Positions 48,390-57,475 are shown, counted from the first letter of the stretch. The stretch is 64,000 nt of DNA from Streptomyces pyxinae (GCF_024756275.1 NZ_JANUGQ010000011.1:165488-229487); one strand, 5' to 3'. A program made the numbers and translations. Notes: generated by a model not told the origin, from the letters alone.

Positions 48390-49748
48390 TCACCCCTCCG
48401 GGGCGGTGCTCGGCCGGGGGTAGGTGCGCCCCTTCCAGGCCGCGCCCCGGCCCCGGTGGTGTCGCACCGCCGAGTCCACCGTCATGGCGAGGTAGAGCAG
48501 CGCCGTGAACGGCAGCAGCGGGGCGAGCGGGAGCGGTTGCCGGTAGTACCGCAGCATCGGGAGGTACGTCCCCGCCATCACCGCCCAGACCACCGCCCCC
48601 AGCACCCCCGCGCCCGCCACCGGCCACCCGGCGGATCCGGCTCCGGCGACCAGGGCGAAGAGGGCCGCGCCCACCGCGACGGGCGGCGCCAGGTACACCA
48701 CCGCGAGCCCCGCCACCGTACCCACCAATAGGGCCGGGCTGTGCCGCAGTTGGGCGTAGGCGCTGCGGGTCACCATCCGCCAGAGGTCCCCGAGGCGCGG
48801 ACAGGGGCGCACGCTCTCCACCCGGTCGGCCAGTCCCAGCCACACCCGGCCCCCGGCCCGCCGTACCGCCCGCGCCAGCGCCACGTCGTCGATCACCGAC
48901 TGCCGGATCGACTCCGGCACCCGCGCCCGGTCCACCAGGGCGGTACGGAGCAGGACGCAGCCGCCGGCCGCCGCGGCCGTGCCCCACCGCCCGGAGTTGA
49001 CCCACCGGAACGGATAGAGCGTGCCGAAGAAGTAGACGAAGGCCGGCACCACCAGCCGCTCCCAGCCGGTGGCCACCCGCAGCCGGGCCATCTGCGACAC
49101 CAGGTCGAACCCGCCCGTGGTGGCCGCCGCCACCAACTCCCGCAGGCTGCCTGGGGCGTGGGCGATGTCCGCGTCCGTCAGCAGCAGGAACTCTGGCCCC
49201 CGCCCGGCGCCCCCCGACTCCCGCCCGGTGGTCCCGGGTTCCCGTACGACGGCTTCCCTCCGCTGCCCGGCGGTCTCGGGCCGTCGCCCGGCGGCCGCGG
49301 GCTGTCGCCCGGCGTCGTGTCGCTCGGCGTCCTCCGGCTTCCGTCCGGCACCGTCCCGTGACCGGGCCAGCGCGATCCCGTGCCGTACCGCCCAGAGCTT
49401 GCCGGTCCAGCCCGGCTCCGGGGCGCCGGGTGACACCACCGTCAGCGGCAGCCCGCCGTGGTGTGCCGCCAGCGCCCGGGCCAGCTCGCCCGTGCCGTCC
49501 GTGCTGCCGTCGTCCACCAGCACGATCTCCGCCTCGCCCGGATACTCCTGCGCCAGCAGCGACGGCAGGCTCACCGGCAGCACCGCCGCCTCGTCCCGGG
49601 CCGGCACCACCACGGCCACCCGGGGCCAGCGCGGCGGATCCGCCCGGGGCGGCAGCCGCTGGTCCGTCCGCCAGAAGAAGCCGTGCCCGAACAGCAGCCA
49701 GAGCCAGGCAACCGCCGAGAAGAGGACGATCCACACAAGGGCGCTCAT
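48390..49748 (-). CDS. Hopene-associated (HpnB-like) glycosyltransferase, family 2
   Basis: 452 residues from ATG 49748. N-terminal membrane helix WIVLFSAVAWLWLLFGHGFFW, GT-A core with RVAVVVPARDEAAVLP, EIVLVDDGSTDGT (nucleotide-binding Asp pair), LLTDADIAH (DxD), QSVIDDVALARAVRRAGG (catalytic Asp region), and about three C-terminal membrane helices. The order and the GWTGKLWA motif fit HpnB-type transferases linked to hopanoids or carotenoids. Residues 131-186 are an Arg/Gly/Glu-rich insert made of 7-8-residue repeats (AGRxPE) not found in the family, encoded by an in-frame minisatellite. Divergent from the racemase gene. Confidence 0.87.
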   Translation of the reverse strand: MSALVWIVLFSAVAWLWLLFGHGFFWRTDQRLPPRADPPRWPRVAVVVPARDEAAVLPVSLPSLLAQEYPGEAEIVLVDDGSTDGTGELARALAAHHGGLPLTVVSPGAPEPGWTGKLWAVRHGIALARSRDGAGRKPEDAERHDAGRQPAAAGRRPETAGQRREAVVREPGTTGRESGGAGRGPEFLLLTDADIAHAPGSLRELVAAATTGGFDLVSQMARLRVATGWERLVVPAFVYFFGTLYPFRWVNSGRWGTAAAAGGCVLLRTALVDRARVPESIRQSVIDDVALARAVRRAGGRVWLGLADRVESVRPCPRLGDLWRMVTRSAYAQLRHSPALLVGTVAGLAVVYLAPPVAVGAALFALVAGAGSAGWPVAGAGVLGAVVWAVMAGTYLPMLRYYRQPLPLAPLLPFTALLYLAMTVDSAVRHHRGRGAAWKGRTYPRPSTAPEG

Positions 49749-49806
49749 TCGCCGCAGTCTGCCCCACAACGGTGGGGGTACGAGGGCGGTCGGCTAGGGT
49801 GACCGG

Positions 49807-50595
49807 GTGAAGATCGCGCTCATGGACTCCGGAATCGGCCTGCTCGCGGCAGCCGCCGCGGTGCGCCGGCTGCGGCCGGACGCCGATCTGGTCCTCTCCT
49901 CCGACCCCGACGGGATGCCCTGGGGACCCCGTACCCCCGGTGACGTCACCGCCCACGCGCTCGCGGTGGCGCGCGCCGCCGCCGCCCACCGGCCCGACGC
50001 GCTGATCGTCGCCTGCAACACCGCCTCGGTCCACGCGCTCCCCGCGCTCCGCGCCGAACTGGAGCCGGACCTCCCGGTCGTCGGCACCGTCCCGGCGATC
50101 AAGCCCGCCGCCGCCGGTGGCGGCCCGGTCGCCATCTGGGCCACCCCCGCCACCACCGGCAGCCCCTATCAGCGGGGCCTGATCCGCGACTTCGCCGCCG
50201 GGGTCGCCGTCACCGAGGTGCCCTGCCCCGGCCTGGCCGACGCCGTCCAGCACGCCGACCCGGAGGCCGTCGACCGGGCCGTCGCGGCGGCCGCGGCGCT
50301 CACCCCGCCGGACGTACGGGCCGTCGTCCTCGGCTGCACCCACTACGAACTGGTCGCCGACGCCATCCGGACGGCGGTGCACCGCCCCGGCTCCCCGCCG
50401 CCGGTGCTGTACGGCTCCGCCGACGCCGTCGCCGCCCAGGCGCTGCGCCGGCTCGGTGCCCTCCCGCAGCCCGCCGCCACCCCCGGCACCGGACTGGCCG
50501 TGCTGCTCAGCGGCCGCGCCGCCGCCCTGCCGCCGGCCGCGCTCGGCTACGCCGAGGGCCGGAGCCTCGCCGGCCGGGCTGCCCCCGTCTCCTGA
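49807..50595 (+). CDS. Aspartate/glutamate-racemase family protein (MurI-like)
   Basis: 262 residues from GTG 49807. Opening KIALMDSGIGLLAAAAAVRRL (MurI DSGVGG equivalent), LIVACNTAS with the first catalytic Cys and VVLGCTHYELV with the second Cys; both are preserved, so PLP-independent racemisation of Glu, Asp or a related acid is expected. The usual MurI motif between them is somewhat altered (PVVGTVPAIKPAA present). Either a second MurI-like racemase for cell wall D-Glu or another amino acid racemase. Confidence 0.87.
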   Translation: MKIALMDSGIGLLAAAAAVRRLRPDADLVLSSDPDGMPWGPRTPGDVTAHALAVARAAAAHRPDALIVACNTASVHALPALRAELEPDLPVVGTVPAIKPAAAGGGPVAIWATPATTGSPYQRGLIRDFAAGVAVTEVPCPGLADAVQHADPEAVDRAVAAAAALTPPDVRAVVLGCTHYELVADAIRTAVHRPGSPPPVLYGSADAVAAQALRRLGALPQPAATPGTGLAVLLSGRAAALPPAALGYAEGRSLAGRAAPVS

Positions 50596-50723
50596 CGCCC
50601 GCGCGGACCTCCATACATCTCCGTACGCCTTCGTACGCCTCTGACCGGCCGGCACGCCCGGGCCGTCACCCCTCATGACGTCTCGGGCGGCCGGGGACGC
50701 CGGGCCTGCCTACGCTGCTGGGC

Positions 50724-51290
50724 ATGAGCGACCTCTCCCGGGTGCCCGACGGCCTCCACCCGGTACCGGACGTCTGGACCGGCCGGGCCACCAACCGCGC
50801 CCAGTGGCTGCTCGCCGCCGGGGGCCTCGGCTGTCTGGCCCTCGCCGGCCGGCTGGCCGCCGCCCAGCTCTGGAACGCCGCCGTCGCCGTACCGCTGCTG
50901 ATGGCGGTGGTCGGACTGGGCGCCGCCGGGCTGCTCGTCCTCTTCGGGACCCTCGCCTTCGTCCATGTCGAGCTGACCGTGGACCGCCATGGCCTGGACG
51001 TCCGCTGCGGCCATCTGGGTCTGCCCCGCCGCCGCATCCCGCTGGCCGAGGTGGTGGACGTGGCGCACGCCGCCCTGGTCACGCCCCGCGCCTGGGGCGG
51101 CTGGGGCTACCGCTGGCGGCCCGGCCAGGGGATGGCGGTCGTCATCCGCCGGGGCGAGGGCCTGGTGCTGACCTTGCGCGAGGGCCGGATGCTCACCGTC
51201 ACCGTGGACGACGCCGAGACCGCCGTCCGGATCCTCCGCCACCGGCTGCTCCGCCACCACGACCACCCGGCCCCCGGCCCGGGCGCCTGA
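50724..51290 (+). CDS. Membrane-anchored PH-like domain protein
   Basis: 188 residues. Two hydrophobic helices (WLLAAGGLGCLALAGRLAAA and AVPLLMAVVGLGAAGLLVLFG) are followed by a beta-rich bacterial PH/DUF-type domain: VELTVDRHGLDVRCGHLGLPRRRIPLAEVVDVAHA, WRPGQGMAVVIRRGEGLVLTLREGRMLTVTVDDAETAV. No catalytic residues. Located between the racemase and lnt on the same strand but spaced over 100 bp from each. Confidence 0.8.
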   Translation: MSDLSRVPDGLHPVPDVWTGRATNRAQWLLAAGGLGCLALAGRLAAAQLWNAAVAVPLLMAVVGLGAAGLLVLFGTLAFVHVELTVDRHGLDVRCGHLGLPRRRIPLAEVVDVAHAALVTPRAWGGWGYRWRPGQGMAVVIRRGEGLVLTLREGRMLTVTVDDAETAVRILRHRLLRHHDHPAPGPGA

Positions 51291-51494
51291 CCGGCGGAAC
51301 CCGTGCCGGAGCGGAAGGCACACCGGAGCCGTACCCGAACGGAAGGCACACCGGAGCCGAGCCGTGCCGGTGGGGCGAGACACCGGAGGGGCGAGACACC
51401 GGAGGGGAGACGTACCGGAGGGGAGCGGCGCCGGAGCGCCGGGGGCCGGAAGACCGGAATCCGCCGTCCTCCGGGGCCGCCGTAGACTCCGCTC
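51291..51494. repeat. Short tandem repeats between PH-like and lnt genes
   Basis: CGGAAGGCACACCGGAGCCG occurs twice at about 51310 and 51339, then GCGAGACACCGGAGGG twice at about 51376 and 51392, with a third variant GAGACGTACCGGAGGG. Part of the window-wide pattern of gap repeats. Confidence 0.7.
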
Positions 51495-53156
51495 GTGAGC
51501 ACCGCCATAGCCCCCGCCGATCGCCCCTCCGCCCCCGCCGGGCCGCCGCCCCGGTACGTCCGGCTGCTGCGCGGCGCGGTGCGGCCGGGGGCCGCCGTGC
51601 TCGCCGGGGTCCTGCTGTACCTCAGCTTCCCGCCCCGCCCGCTGTGGTGGCTGGCGCCGTTCGGCTTCGCCCTGCTCGGCGGGGCCCTGCACGGCCGGCG
51701 GCCGCGGGCCGGCTTCGGGCTCGGCTATCTGGCCGGGCTGGGCTTTCTGGCGCCGCTGCTGGTGTGGACGGGCGAGGAGGTCGGCCCGGTCCCGTGGCTG
51801 GCGCTGGTGGCCGCCGAGGCGCTCTTCGTCGGCGGCACCGGGCTGCTGGTGGCCGCCGTCTCCCGGCTGCCCGCCTGGCCGGTGTTCGCGGCGGCGGCCT
51901 GGGCGCTGGGCGAGGCGGCCCGCGCCCGGGTGCCGTTCGGCGGCTTCCCCTGGGGCAAGATCGCCTTCGGCCAGGCGGACGGCGTCTTCCTGCCGCTCGC
52001 CGCGGTCGGCGGGACACCCCTCCTCGGGTTCGCCGTGGCGCTCTGCGGCTTCGGCCTGTACGCGCTGTACGAGACCGTCCGCGCCGCCCGGGCGGGACGC
52101 GCGGCCCAGGCGGCACCCGGCGCCCCCGCCGTCCCGGGGTCCGGGACGGCGGGGGCGCCCACCGGACGCCTTCTCGCCACCGCCGTGGCGGCGGTCTCCG
52201 TCCTGGTCCCGCTCGCCGGCGCCCTCGCCGCCCGGCCGCTGGTCTCCGACGCCGCCGAGGACGGCACCGCCACCGTCGCCGCGATCCAGGGCAATGTGCC
52301 GCGCCTGGGACTCGACTTCAACGCCCAGCGCCGCGCCGTGCTGGACAACCACGCGCGCCGCACCGAGCGACTCGCCGCCGATGTCGCGGCCGGCAAGGAG
52401 CCCCGGCCGGACTTCGTGCTCTGGCCGGAGAACTCCTCCGACCTCGACCCCTACCTCAACAGCGACGCCCGGCTGGTCATCGACCGGGCGGTCCGGGCCA
52501 TCGGCGTACCCACCGTGATCGGGACCGTGCTCGAACCGGAGAGCGGCCCGCTGCGCAACACCCTGATCGACTGGGAACCGGACCGGGGCCCGGTGGCCAC
52601 CTACGACAAGCGCCATGTGCAGCCCTTCGGCGAGTACATCCCGCTCCGCCCGGTGGTGCGGCTCTTCAGCAAGGACGTGGACCGGGTGCGCCGGGACTTC
52701 GGCCCCGGCGACCGGGTCGGCGTCTTCGACCTCTCGGGCACCCGCGTCGGCCTCGCCACCTGCTACGAGGCCGCCTTCGACTGGGCCGTCCGGGACACCG
52801 TCACCCATGGCGCCCAGCTCATCGCCGTACCCAGCAACAACGCCACCTTCGGCCGCAGCGAGATGACCTACCAGCAACTGGCCATGTCCCGGGTCCGGGC
52901 CGTCGAGCACAGCAGGTCCGTGGTGGTGCCGGTCACCAGCGGGGTCAGCGCGATCATCCGGCCGGACGGCACGATCGTCCGGCAGACCAGGATGTTCACC
53001 CCCGACGCGCTCGTGGAGCGGGTGCCGCTGCGCACCTCGCGGACCCCGGCCACCCGCCTGGGCACCCTCCCCGAGGCCGCCCTGGTCGCGCTGGCTCTGG
53101 CCGGGGCCGGCCGGGCCGCCGCCGGAGCCGTGCGCCGCCGCCGGACGGCCGGCTGA
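51495..53156 (+). CDS. lnt: Apolipoprotein N-acyltransferase
   Basis: 553 residues from GTG 51495. Membrane part with about 7-8 helices (35-245) including LYLSFPPRPLWWLAPFGFALLG and PFGGFPWGKIAFGQ, then a nitrilase-type extracytoplasmic domain (255-510). The Lnt triad is intact: Glu312 in LWPENSS, Lys372 in YDKRHVQPFGE, Cys423 in ATCYEAAF. It transfers an acyl chain to the diacylglyceryl-cysteine of lipoproteins at the membrane's outer face. Actinobacteria often carry more than one copy. A last Arg-rich tail (RRRRTAG) is cytoplasmic. Confidence 0.95.
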   Translation: MSTAIAPADRPSAPAGPPPRYVRLLRGAVRPGAAVLAGVLLYLSFPPRPLWWLAPFGFALLGGALHGRRPRAGFGLGYLAGLGFLAPLLVWTGEEVGPVPWLALVAAEALFVGGTGLLVAAVSRLPAWPVFAAAAWALGEAARARVPFGGFPWGKIAFGQADGVFLPLAAVGGTPLLGFAVALCGFGLYALYETVRAARAGRAAQAAPGAPAVPGSGTAGAPTGRLLATAVAAVSVLVPLAGALAARPLVSDAAEDGTATVAAIQGNVPRLGLDFNAQRRAVLDNHARRTERLAADVAAGKEPRPDFVLWPENSSDLDPYLNSDARLVIDRAVRAIGVPTVIGTVLEPESGPLRNTLIDWEPDRGPVATYDKRHVQPFGEYIPLRPVVRLFSKDVDRVRRDFGPGDRVGVFDLSGTRVGLATCYEAAFDWAVRDTVTHGAQLIAVPSNNATFGRSEMTYQQLAMSRVRAVEHSRSVVVPVTSGVSAIIRPDGTIVRQTRMFTPDALVERVPLRTSRTPATRLGTLPEAALVALALAGAGRAAAGAVRRRRTAG

Positions 53157-53233
53157 CCGGGGCGGCCCACCACCGGGCCGGGCGCGGACTCCCGGCCCGC
53201 CCCCACCACGCCGGCGCGGGTCGGCACGGTTCC

Positions 53234-53256
53234 CCGTGATCTCCCCGTGGTCACGG
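53234..53256. promoter_or_regulatory. 23-bp inverted repeat and possible -10 before the kinase
   Basis: CCGTGA (53234-53239) with TCACGG (53251-53256). TACGAT at 53274-53279 is a good -10 for a transcript starting close to the ATG at 53288. The repeat overlaps where a -35 would be, so it may be an operator. Confidence 0.4.
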
Positions 53257-53287
53257 AGGGCGCCGTCACCTCATACGATGACCGGCC

Positions 53288-55144
53288 ATGAGGATGAGTG
53301 AGGCCGACAGACCTCTGGTCGACGGGCGCTTCCAGCTGATGTCCCGGCTCGGCAGCGGCGGGATGGGCACCGTCTGGCGCGCCCGTGACACCGCCCTGGA
53401 CCGCGAGGTCGCCCTCAAGGAGGTCCGCCCGCCGGATCCCGCCGCCGAGGAGGCCCGCCCCGGACTCACCGCCCAGCTCCGCGCCCGCGCGGTGCGTGAG
53501 GCCAGGGCACTGGCCCGGCTCTCCGACCCGCATGTGGTGACCATCCACCACATCGTGGAACCGCCGGACGGCTCGCCGCCCTGGATCGTCATGGAACTGG
53601 TCGAGGGCAGCTCGGTGTACGACCGGCTGGCCCATGGCCCGATGCCGGTGCCCGAGGTGATCCGGCTGGGCCGGGAGGTGCTCTCCGCCCTCCGCGCCGC
53701 CCACTCCGCGGGCATCCGGCACCGGGACGTCAAGCCGGCCAATGTGCTGCTCCGCGCCGGCGGGGGAGCCGTTCTCACCGACTTCGGCATCGCCGTCCTG
53801 GACGAGTCGACCTCGCGCCTCACCTCGACCGGCGATCTGATCGGGTCACCCGAGTTCATCGCTCCGGAGCGGGTGCGCGGCGAGGAGGGCAACCCGGCCT
53901 CCGACCTCTGGTCGCTCGGCATGCTGCTGTACGTGGCGGCCGAGGGCCATCATCCGCTGCGCCGCGCCACGAGCCTGGCCACCGTGGTCGCCGTCCTGGA
54001 CGACCCGATCCCGCCGCCGGTCAGGTCCGGCGCCCTGGCCCCGGTCCTCGGCCGGCTGCTGGTACGCGACCCGGCCGCCCGGCCCGACGGGGCGGAGCTG
54101 GAACGGCTGCTCGCCGGGGCGGCGGCGGAGGAGACCGGCGGCCACCGCCCCGTACCGGGTCCCGGCGGGCACCCCTCCGCACCCGGGCCCGAGGACCACC
54201 GCCCGGTACCGGGTCCCGGCGGATACCGCCCGGCTCCCGGTGCCGGGTCCGTCGCCACCGCCCCGTCGGCCGGGTCCGGACCGGACGGCCGGGAGACGGC
54301 ACCGGGACCGGTCCCGGCCCCGTACGGCTCGCACCCCGCCTACGGCTCCTCCGCCCCCACCTGGGCCCCGGGCGGTGGAACCGGCGCGGTCACGCCGCCG
54401 CACGGGGTGTTCGGGCCGCCGGCTCCCGCTGCCCGCTCGCGCCGTCCGCTGCTGCTCGGCCTCGCCTCGGCCGCCGTGGTCGCCGCGGCGGCCGTCGGCG
54501 CGCTGAACTGGTTCCCCGGGGACGGCCCGGACGGCCGCACCGGGGCCGGGGACCCCGGTACGGCGTCCGCCACCGGGGGAGTGCCCGGCGCCGGGCGCAC
54601 CGGCTCCACCGGGCGGGCGACCGGTGGAGCCGGGAGCGGCACGGACGTGTCCGCCGGGGAGCGCCCGGGGCGTACCGCCGTCACCGGGAACACCCTGCTC
54701 ACCCCCGCCAACGTCCGCACGGTGCTCCGGGCGTTCCGGGAGGCGAGCGGCAACACCCGGGTGAAGAGGGTGACGTTCTACCCGGAGTACGCGCTCGCCG
54801 AGATCCCGACCGCGCCGGGGGCCACGACGTACGACCGCTACGAGTTCCGCGACGGCGCCGCCCGGAAGACCGGCCCGGGCGGCACCATCGCCGCCGGCCA
54901 GGCGGCCGAGCAGCCGTTCGACCCCGCCGGACTGGCCTGGGACGAACTCCCCGGCCTGATGGGGCGCGGAGAGCGCGAGCTCAAGGTGGAGAACCCGACC
55001 ACGCGGTACCTCCTCGTCGATCGCTGGACCTTCAACGACGACCGGCCCAGTTTGCGGTTCTACCTCTCCAACGCGTACCAGGCCAGTGGCTATCTGCTGG
55101 CGGACGGCGACGGCACCGTCGTCCGCGCCCATCCGGCCGGCTGA
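53288..55144 (+). CDS. Receptor-type serine/threonine protein kinase (PknB-like)
   Basis: 618 residues. Kinase domain 14-275: P-loop GSGGMGTVW (22-30), Lys44 in VALKEV, HRD at RHRDVKPANV (Asp147), DFG (165-167), GSPEFIAPE activation loop end, SDLWSLGMLLY. A Pro/Gly-rich juxtamembrane stretch with PVPGPGG repeats (285-315), one transmembrane helix (388-407), and an extracellular domain (410-618) with no PASTA repeats; its VKRVTFYPEYALAEIPTAPGATTYDRYEF part looks like a lipoprotein-type sensor. Phosphorylates cytoplasmic targets on an external cue. Start ATG 53288 has no ribosome site; TACGAT at 53274 suggests a leaderless mRNA. Confidence 0.95.
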   Translation: MRMSEADRPLVDGRFQLMSRLGSGGMGTVWRARDTALDREVALKEVRPPDPAAEEARPGLTAQLRARAVREARALARLSDPHVVTIHHIVEPPDGSPPWIVMELVEGSSVYDRLAHGPMPVPEVIRLGREVLSALRAAHSAGIRHRDVKPANVLLRAGGGAVLTDFGIAVLDESTSRLTSTGDLIGSPEFIAPERVRGEEGNPASDLWSLGMLLYVAAEGHHPLRRATSLATVVAVLDDPIPPPVRSGALAPVLGRLLVRDPAARPDGAELERLLAGAAAEETGGHRPVPGPGGHPSAPGPEDHRPVPGPGGYRPAPGAGSVATAPSAGSGPDGRETAPGPVPAPYGSHPAYGSSAPTWAPGGGTGAVTPPHGVFGPPAPAARSRRPLLLGLASAAVVAAAAVGALNWFPGDGPDGRTGAGDPGTASATGGVPGAGRTGSTGRATGGAGSGTDVSAGERPGRTAVTGNTLLTPANVRTVLRAFREASGNTRVKRVTFYPEYALAEIPTAPGATTYDRYEFRDGAARKTGPGGTIAAGQAAEQPFDPAGLAWDELPGLMGRGERELKVENPTTRYLLVDRWTFNDDRPSLRFYLSNAYQASGYLLADGDGTVVRAHPAG

Positions 55145-55455
55145 CCGCGCGCCTGCCCGGCCGGCCGGCCGGACCGGGGCCCGGCCGGGGGCCCTGACCA
55201 CGGTCGCCCCGCGCGTGGAGCTGGGCGAGGGCGGTCGGCCGGTCGTGTCCCGGCCGCCGCCGTTCCCGCTTCGGAACCGGAGGCGGTGCCTGCCGACGCC
55301 GGTGTCGACCAAGTCGTACTCTCCCCACCGCTCACCCGCCCCGGGCAGGCCGGAGCCGTAGCCGGTGCGGGCGGCGTGCGGTTCGACATGGGGCGCCCCG
55401 CGCTCGGCAGCCGGTGCTCCTGCGGCCGAGCACGGGGCCCGCTCCGCCGCGGAGG
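55145..55455. other. 311-bp gap between convergent genes, nothing recognised
   Basis: GC-rich sequence with GGCCGGCCGGCCGG runs near 55160. No convincing hairpin, gene or repeat array beyond that. Confidence 0.4.
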
Positions 55456-55773
55456 TCAGCTGGGGGTGACGCCCACCCGCCTCACGACGGCATTCAGGTC
55501 GCACCACGTCGTGGAGGTGCCACCCGACAGTGCCCGGTTGCCGAAGTGCGTGTAGATGTAGCCGGACTTGTCGCACTCGATGAACTCGGTGAAGGCGCCC
55601 CCGGTGCAGCGGATCGACGCGCCATGGTGACCCCCGCTACCGACCAGGTACTGCGGCGAGTCGCAGGCCAGGGCCGCCTGGCCCCGACCGGCCGCGGTGG
55701 CCGATCCGGTCATGCCGCCCAGGACCAGGGCCAGCGTGGACAACCCGGCAGCGCAGGCCGATGACATACGCAT
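55456..55773 (-). CDS. Small secreted cystine-containing protein
   Basis: 105 residues from ATG 55773 (AGGGAG 6 nt upstream). Signal peptide SSACAAGLSTLALVLGGMTGSATAAG; the mature part of about 75 residues has four cysteines (ALACDSPQ, SIRCTGG, IECDKSG, TWCDLNA), likely two disulfides, with Gly/Tyr-rich loops (GSGGHHGAS, YIYTHFGN). No family recognised. It is transcribed from a lower-GC promoter region (55880-55960, TTGACCACAAGAG and similar). Similar in size class, but not clearly homologous, to the protein at 12986. Confidence 0.78.
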   Translation of the reverse strand: MRMSSACAAGLSTLALVLGGMTGSATAAGRGQAALACDSPQYLVGSGGHHGASIRCTGGAFTEFIECDKSGYIYTHFGNRALSGGTSTTWCDLNAVVRRVGVTPS

Positions 55774-56554
55774 ACATGTCTCCCTGTTGTGGGGACTCGC
55801 TGGAATTTCGCGTTCCGTGTGCATCGCGCGACCGGGCCGGCTGGAGGAGGAGTCTGCTCCCTCGGCTCCGGTCCGTCGCCCGTCGTGCGACACGAGTCGA
55901 CCAGCTGCGGTTATTGACCACAAGAGATCCACCGAAAGGAAACAACCAACAGCGTTGTCCGGCATCGGGGACGCCCGCTGAACAACCGGGCCACGCACGA
56001 GAAGCGGCGGGTGGGCCCGTCTCGGCGCGGTCCGGGTGCATCGCCCGCGATCCGGGTGCCACCGCCCGCTCCGCTGCCGCCCCGGTCGGGGGCGTCTCCG
56101 TCCCGGCCCGGGACGAATCGCCCGGCCTGGGCCTGCTCGAACGGCGCTCGGTCCGCGGACGAGCCGGCACCGCCCCGCTCGCCTCACCGGCTGGGTGAGG
56201 ACGAGGGGCCCGGAGCGTCGCGGAACTCCTGCCCGGCCGCACCTCTCCGCAGCTGACGCCTTTCCAGCGGATGTCCTCCGTGCGGGAGGTGAGTGCCCGT
56301 GGGGCGGGCCGGGCGGAGTCGGCCGCGGGGCACGGCGGTTTCAGGGGGCGTCGTAGGCCGCACCTGGGCTCGTACCGAGAGCTGGATGCGGCCGTGGCCC
56401 ACCGGCTCGGCGCGGGCCCGCACACCGGTCCCGCCACGGGGACGGCTCCGGCGCCGGAAGCGCGGGTGCCCCCGGCCACCGGGGAGCGGTGGCCGGGGGC
56501 ACGGTGCGGCCGGCGGGTCCGTCGGGGCCCGGGGCCGGCGGTGAGCCGCCGGGC
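55774..56554. other. 781-bp gap: promoter region, unknown, terminator at the right end
   Basis: The left part (55870-55960) is AT-richer and must carry the secreted-protein promoter. A plus-strand open stretch at 55984-56198 (AEQPGHAREAAGG...) has coding-like composition but no start site. The right end carries a terminator (56466-56502). No intact gene found. Confidence 0.45.
56466..56502 (-). terminator. Perfect 15-bp terminator hairpin after the CBS gene
   Basis: GTGCCCCCGGCCACC at 56466-56480, 7-nt loop, exact complement at 56488-56502; 52 bp downstream of the minus-strand CBS-domain gene stop. Confidence 0.85.
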
Positions 56555-56971
56555 TCAGTCCGAGGAGAGGGCCTCCAGAAGCTGTCCCGCCTGGGGGTCG
56601 GGGAGCGCCCGGGCCGCGTCGGCCAGCGCGACCATTCCGACCAGACTGCGTCCGTCGATCACCGGCAGCCGCCGCACCTTGTGCCGGGCCATGGTGTCGA
56701 ACACCTCGTCCACGTCGTCGTCCGCCCCGATCGTCACCGCCTCGTCCTGGGCGAGGGTGCCGGTCTGGACGGTGGCGGGGTCGAGCCCACGGGCCAGCAC
56801 CTTCACCACGATGTCCCGGTCCGTCACCACGCCCTGAAGGCGGTTGTTCTCCCCGCAGATCGGCAGGGCGCCGACGCCCAGCTCCGCCATCTTGCGGGCG
56901 GCGTCCAGCGCGGTATCGTGCGCGCCCACGCACTCCGCCCCGCCCGTCATGATCTCGCGTGCCTTCGTCAC
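56555..56971 (-). CDS. CBS-domain pair protein
   Basis: 138 residues from GTG 56971 (GGAGG just upstream; a GTG 3 nt earlier is possible). Two CBS motifs: AREIMTGGAECVGAHDTALDAARKMAELGVGALPICGENNRLQGVVTDRDIV and LAQDEAVTIGADDDVDEVFDTMARHKVRRLPVIDGRSLVGMVALADAA. As a stand-alone adenosine-nucleotide sensor of the Streptomyces hypoxia/stress type it may regulate a partner enzyme. No fused domain. Divergent from the small protein gene at 57185. Confidence 0.92.
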   Translation of the reverse strand: MTKAREIMTGGAECVGAHDTALDAARKMAELGVGALPICGENNRLQGVVTDRDIVVKVLARGLDPATVQTGTLAQDEAVTIGADDDVDEVFDTMARHKVRRLPVIDGRSLVGMVALADAARALPDPQAGQLLEALSSD

Positions 56972-57084
56972 CACTCCTCCTCGTTCCCGGTTCCCGGTTC
57001 CCGTGCCGTACGCCCGCACGGGACGGCCGTACGGGTGCCCCGTCCGGCCGTCCCGACACGCGCCGCGCCCGGGCCCACGGGGCC

Positions 57085-57120
57085 CGGCCGTTCCGCCGCG
57101 GTGCGGGGGCGGAACGGCCG
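57085..57120. promoter_or_regulatory. 13-bp hairpin in a divergent promoter region
   Basis: CGGCCGTTCCGCC (57085-57097) and GGCGGAACGGCCG (57108-57120), perfect, loop 10 nt. It lies between divergent genes, where a terminator would make no sense; it may be a regulator site or 5'-UTR structure of the 57185 gene. Confidence 0.5.
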
Positions 57121-57184
57121 TGTGAGGCTGGGCGGGGCGTGGGGACGGGCGCCCGGCCCGTCCCGAGCGGCACCGGAGGCGGCC

Positions 57185-57475
57185 ATGGACCAGCTGGGAG
57201 AGAAGCCCGAGGAGATCCGCGAACGGCTGGCGGAGGAACAGGCCCGCCGCGCCCGGTCCCGCCGGGGCGACGGACGCCGGGGAGACGGCCACCGGGGCGA
57301 CCGGCCCGGCGACCGGGAGACCCCCACCGGCGGGCAGGAGGGCACCACCGATCGGCAGGGTCCCACCCGGGGGGACGCCACTCGGGCCCCGGGACCGGCC
57401 GGTGACCGGGACGGCCGGGGCGGCACCGGGCGGCCGGGGGCGGCGCGGACCCGGGGCGACGACCGGGAGGGCTGA
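57185..57475 (+). CDS. Small charged low-complexity protein
   Basis: 96 residues from ATG 57185 (GGAGG 5 nt upstream). Opening MDQLGEKPEEIRERLAEEQ is helical and acidic/basic alternating, then RRGDGRRGDGHRGDRPGD repeats and a Gly/Asp/Arg/Thr-rich remainder. Probably disordered. Good ribosome site and codon bias favour a real gene. It ends 33 bp before the convergent btuD-like gene. Function unknown. Confidence 0.6.
   Translation: MDQLGEKPEEIRERLAEEQARRARSRRGDGRRGDGHRGDRPGDRETPTGGQEGTTDRQGPTRGDATRAPGPAGDRDGRGGTGRPGAARTRGDDREG

Noticed and set aside
55984..56198. Plus-strand coding-like stretch in the large gap near the CBS gene.
   Set aside because: No start codon with a ribosome site and no recognisable family.
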